From assembly GCA_964519995.1 (NCBI GenBank), contig CAZFLY010000010.1, forward strand, positions 1-54,823: a stretch of 54,823 bases of DNA, written 5' to 3'. The notes under the pieces were generated by a model that saw nothing but the letters and a program-made list of their open reading frames with translations, was not told the DNA's origin and made no database searches. This stretch comes from CAZFLY01 sp964519995. GTDB lineage: Bacteria; Planctomycetota; Phycisphaerae; Sedimentisphaerales; Anaerobacaceae. This document shows, in pieces, positions 52,464 through 54,823 of the stretch; position 1 is the stretch's first letter; every line of letters begins with the position of its first letter. The position numbers and the translations under genes are program-made.

Positions 52464-53198
52464 TTATCCCTTTAACCGTCCGAGCGGGAAAACTTTTATC
52501 ATTTCCTTTTCTATCCATTCCATTGCTTTAGCCGGCGGCATCCGCCAATAAGTCGGACACGGCGACAAAACCTCGACAAGCGACAGACCCTCAGCACCAT
52601 TGACCTGCAATTCAAAGGCATGCTTTATAGCCTTTTTTGCATTGCGAATCTGCTGCACACTGCTAAGCGCACAACGCTCAACATAAATAGCGCCCGGCAA
52701 AACAGCCAACAACTCCGATATTTGCAGCGGATAGCCCTGGTCCCGCTTGTCCCGGCCGGCTTGTGTTGTTGCTGTCACCTGGCCAAGAACGGTAGTCGGT
52801 GCCATTTGTCCGCCCGTCATTCCAAAGACTGCGTTATTTATGAATATAACGGTTATTTGCTCTGCCCTGTGAGCAGCGTGGATAATCTCCGCTGTTCCGA
52901 TTGCTGCAAGGTCACCATCACCCTGATATGAGAATATGATTTTGTCCGGATTGGTTCTTTTCATGCCCGTTGCCACTGCCGGTGCTCTGCCGTGTGCAAC
53001 CTCAACCATATCAACATCGATGTAATCGTACGCTAACACGGCACAGCCCACAGGTGCTATGCCGATTGTGCGGTCACGTATGCCCAACTCATCAATCGTC
53101 TCAGCTATCAATCTGTGGGCAATGCCGTGCCCACAGCCGGGACAATAATGTGTCGGACAATCTTTAAGTGTGGGTGTTCGCGCAAATACGGTTCTCAT
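52464..53198 (-). CDS. korB: 2-oxoacid:ferredoxin oxidoreductase beta subunit (TPP-binding)
   Basis: A 244-residue thiamine-diphosphate subunit. Motifs: CPGCGHGIAHRLIAE, SYQGDGDLAAIGTAE and INNAVFGMTGGQMAPTT, the last two being the Mg-TPP signature. With alpha and gamma it oxidises a 2-oxoacid (2-oxoglutarate type by subunit layout) to acyl-CoA and reduces ferredoxin. The ATG at 53198 replaces a TTG three codons upstream. Confidence 0.94.
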   Translation of the reverse strand: MRTVFARTPTLKDCPTHYCPGCGHGIAHRLIAETIDELGIRDRTIGIAPVGCAVLAYDYIDVDMVEVAHGRAPAVATGMKRTNPDKIIFSYQGDGDLAAIGTAEIIHAAHRAEQITVIFINNAVFGMTGGQMAPTTVLGQVTATTQAGRDKRDQGYPLQISELLAVLPGAIYVERCALSSVQQIRNAKKAIKHAFELQVNGAEGLSLVEVLSPCPTYWRMPPAKAMEWIEKEMIKVFPLGRLKG

Positions 53199-53304
53199 AA
53201 ATAGCAAATATCAAAAATAACTATTGGCCATTAGTTGCCTGTCATACCTCAAAATTGCTGAAAGTTAATATCATTTTTTGAGTTCTAATTTGTCATTTTG
53301 CTTT

Positions 53305-54387
53305 TTACATTTTGGTTTTTGATTTTCTAATTGCAAGCTGTTTAATCACATCCAGAATTTCGTCAACAGTCGGCACACCGCCGCCGGCTCTGCCATGGAA
53401 AAGCACGGGCGCCTTTCCTGCAACCGCGAGCTTAACGTCCTCGATCATCTGGCCTTCACTCATTTCCACAACAAGAAAAATCCGAAACTCCTCCGCAGCC
53501 CTGCTGATTTGCTCCATCGGAAAAGGCCACAAGGTAACTGGTCGTATCAAGCCGACCTTGATTCCTTCTTCACGTGCTTTGTTGACTGCGCCCCGTACAA
53601 TTCTGGCTGCGACACCATAGGCAACGACAACGATTTCTGCATCGTCCAACTGGTATTCTTCACAGAGCACCTCGTTTTCCTGTACTTGCTGGTATTTGGC
53701 CTGAAGTTTGTTATTGAGTTCTTCCAGCACCCCCTCCTGGAGCCACATTGACCGGACGATGTTCTGCTTTCTGTCGCTGGCCCTAGTCACGGCCCAGTCT
53801 TTAAGCGGCAGTTCACGTCCCGGCTTTTTCTCAAGCACTACCGGCTCCATCATCTGTCCCAGGATTCCATCAGCTAAAACGACAACTGTCATTCTATATT
53901 GGTCAGCCAGGTCAAAGGCCAGAGGCATACAGTCTGCAAGTTCCTGAACACTTGACGGCCCCAGCACAATAGTTCGGTAATCACCATGTCCCCCGCCGCG
54001 CGTGGCCTGGAAATAATCGCCCTGGGAAGGGGCAATATTGCCGAGGCCTGGGCCGCCCCGCATTACATTAACTACTACCGCCGGCAGCTCCGCACCCGAC
54101 AGATAGCTTATGCCCTCCTGCATCAGACTAATGCCCGGACTTGATGAGCTTGTCATGGCCCTTTTGCCCGTCGCCGATGCCCCAAAAACCATATTTATCG
54201 CAGCTAATTCACTTTCGCTTTGCACAAAGACACGATCCTCTTCGGGCATCCGTCGGGACATGTAGGCGGTGATCTCGTTCTGTGGCGTGATTGGATAGCC
54301 GAAATATGCGTCGCAGCCGGCAATGATAGCCGCTTCAGCGAGGGCCTCATTGCCGCACATTAAAATACGCTCGCTTATGTTTTTCAC
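53305..54387 (-). CDS. korA: 2-oxoacid:ferredoxin oxidoreductase alpha subunit
   Basis: A 360-residue alpha subunit. Motifs: LMCGNEALAEAAIIAGCDAY, FGYPITPQNEI, GKRAMTSSSSPGISLM and VVNVMRGGPGLGNIAPSQGD. I take GTG at 54387 as start because it shares a base with the HEPN stop codon (TAGTG) and AGGTGG lies about 11 bases upstream; an in-frame GTG at 54402 lies inside that site. The separate ferredoxin subunit (KorD) often found upstream is not seen in the window. Confidence 0.93.
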   Translation of the reverse strand: MKNISERILMCGNEALAEAAIIAGCDAYFGYPITPQNEITAYMSRRMPEEDRVFVQSESELAAINMVFGASATGKRAMTSSSSPGISLMQEGISYLSGAELPAVVVNVMRGGPGLGNIAPSQGDYFQATRGGGHGDYRTIVLGPSSVQELADCMPLAFDLADQYRMTVVVLADGILGQMMEPVVLEKKPGRELPLKDWAVTRASDRKQNIVRSMWLQEGVLEELNNKLQAKYQQVQENEVLCEEYQLDDAEIVVVAYGVAARIVRGAVNKAREEGIKVGLIRPVTLWPFPMEQISRAAEEFRIFLVVEMSEGQMIEDVKLAVAGKAPVLFHGRAGGGVPTVDEILDVIKQLAIRKSKTKM

Positions 54388-54773
54388 TATTTTTCTAACC
54401 ACCTTTTAAGGTAATTTTTCAACTTCCGGACAAAATCCTGGGCTGTATCTAACAAATTCTCTGCCTCTTCTTTAGTAACGGTAAAACCAACTCCGTAATC
54501 TCCAACAATCCTCTTATCATAGGCATCATTAAGTGCTTTTCCTAAGTTTCTCTCAAGGATTTTTGTTTTTACAAAATGCTCTCCAAACAAACTTATGACG
54601 CCTTTATGGGATGATGCACTTAAATTTTTAGTAAAAAGCGCAGCTTCTGCCATGAAGAACATTGCATAATAACACCTTGAAACACAGGAATCATAGTCTT
54701 CTATATTCAAAGCCTGTTCAGCTGTGCTTAGGAATTTTTCGGCTTTCTCTATGAAATCCATTATCTCCTTCAC
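54387..54773 (-). CDS. HEPN domain protein (toxin-type, partner of MNT)
   Basis: A 128-residue helical HEPN protein of the UPF0332 type (DYDSCVSRCYYAMFFMAEAA; SSHKGVISLFGEHFVK). In HEPN/MNT systems this protein is an RNase-type toxin modified by the MNT nucleotidyltransferase. The start is GTG with GAGGG upstream and overlaps the stop of the MNT gene (GTGA). It overlaps korA by one base at its end, so it lies inside the kor transcription unit. Confidence 0.88.
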   Translation of the reverse strand: MKEIMDFIEKAEKFLSTAEQALNIEDYDSCVSRCYYAMFFMAEAALFTKNLSASSHKGVISLFGEHFVKTKILERNLGKALNDAYDKRIVGDYGVGFTVTKEEAENLLDTAQDFVRKLKNYLKRWLEK

Positions 54774-54823
54774 GCTACTAGTCCCTCTTTTTTCACATTC
54801 AAAATAAATGGAGAATTGTAACT
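54770..54823 (-). CDS. Partial MNT nucleotidyltransferase (antitoxin), C-terminus only
   Basis: Only the last 17 codons are inside the window, reading SYNSPFILNVKKEGLVA then TGA. The segment SPFILNVKKEG matches the usual end of small MNT-type nucleotidyltransferases (COG1708), and the position directly before a HEPN gene with a 4-base GTGA overlap supports this. The rest lies beyond the right edge. Confidence 0.65.
   Translation of the reverse strand, partial: SYNSPFILNVKKEGLVA

Noticed and set aside
1..54823. CRISPR arrays, tRNA or rRNA genes, prophage modules
   Set aside because: No regularly spaced repeats, no tRNA-like T-loop/anticodon arrangement and no rRNA or phage structural genes were recognised by eye.

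Overview
The window looks like a chromosomal segment of an anaerobic planctomycete of the class Phycisphaerae (Sedimentisphaerales-like). I infer this from H-x9-DG type pseudopilin proteins, a secreted protein ending in a dockerin-like calcium loop typical of that group, several large secreted proteins of planctomycete type, and an oxygen-independent energy metabolism (group 4 NiFe hydrogenase, 2-oxoacid:ferredoxin oxidoreductase). No rRNA, tRNA, CRISPR array, prophage or complete insertion sequence was seen, apart from one REP-associated transposase gene.

Layout. 1-8134 (+): a secreted helical-repeat protein, then a complete peptide-type ABC importer (binding protein, an orphan membrane anchor, two permeases, two ATPases) and a STAS protein. 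8387-13118 (+): an ACT-domain protein with its own extended -10 promoter, then a cobalamin riboswitch with an intrinsic terminator in front of a surface protein, a pseudopilin, a Dph6-like ATP pyrophosphatase and a ComF protein. 13125-13767: a REP/RAYT element. 13771-18974 (-): XRE-S24 regulator, DUF362 ferredoxin protein, MntP, a secreted protein with an Ada-like zinc domain, a DUF1805 protein and a phosphohexomutase. 19132-22456 (+): an encapsulin-cargo-like ferritin, a PEBP-family protein and a large secreted protein. 22506-24021 (-): an FHA-GAF protein and a zinc-ribbon membrane protein.

24711-38158 (+) is the centrepiece: the redox repressor Rex followed by 17 tightly packed genes. They encode a diaphorase pair (HydB/HydG-like), a polyferredoxin, the core of a group 4 membrane NiFe hydrogenase with both nickel-binding CxxC motifs, a HyfB-like antiporter subunit, a nearly complete Mrp-type Na+/H+ antiporter, a second ferredoxin subunit and a maturation protease. 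Together they predict an ion-translocating hydrogenase that can exchange electrons with NAD(P)H. Ferredoxin reduced by the 2-oxoacid oxidoreductase at 51883-54387 could also feed it.

38159-41145 carries two copies of a 175-bp structured repeat whose flanks are almost identical while the central hairpin has changed with compensating substitutions. Between them lie an ACT protein, a coiled-coil membrane protein and a fumarylacetoacetate-hydrolase-family enzyme. 41200-51745 (-) is housekeeping: rpoD, dnaG, tatD, a secreted protein, then ffh - small unknown - rpsP (with a long charged tail) - trmD - rplS - yraN. 51883-54823 (-) has korCBA, directly preceded by and translationally coupled to a HEPN/MNT toxin-antitoxin pair whose first gene runs off the right edge.
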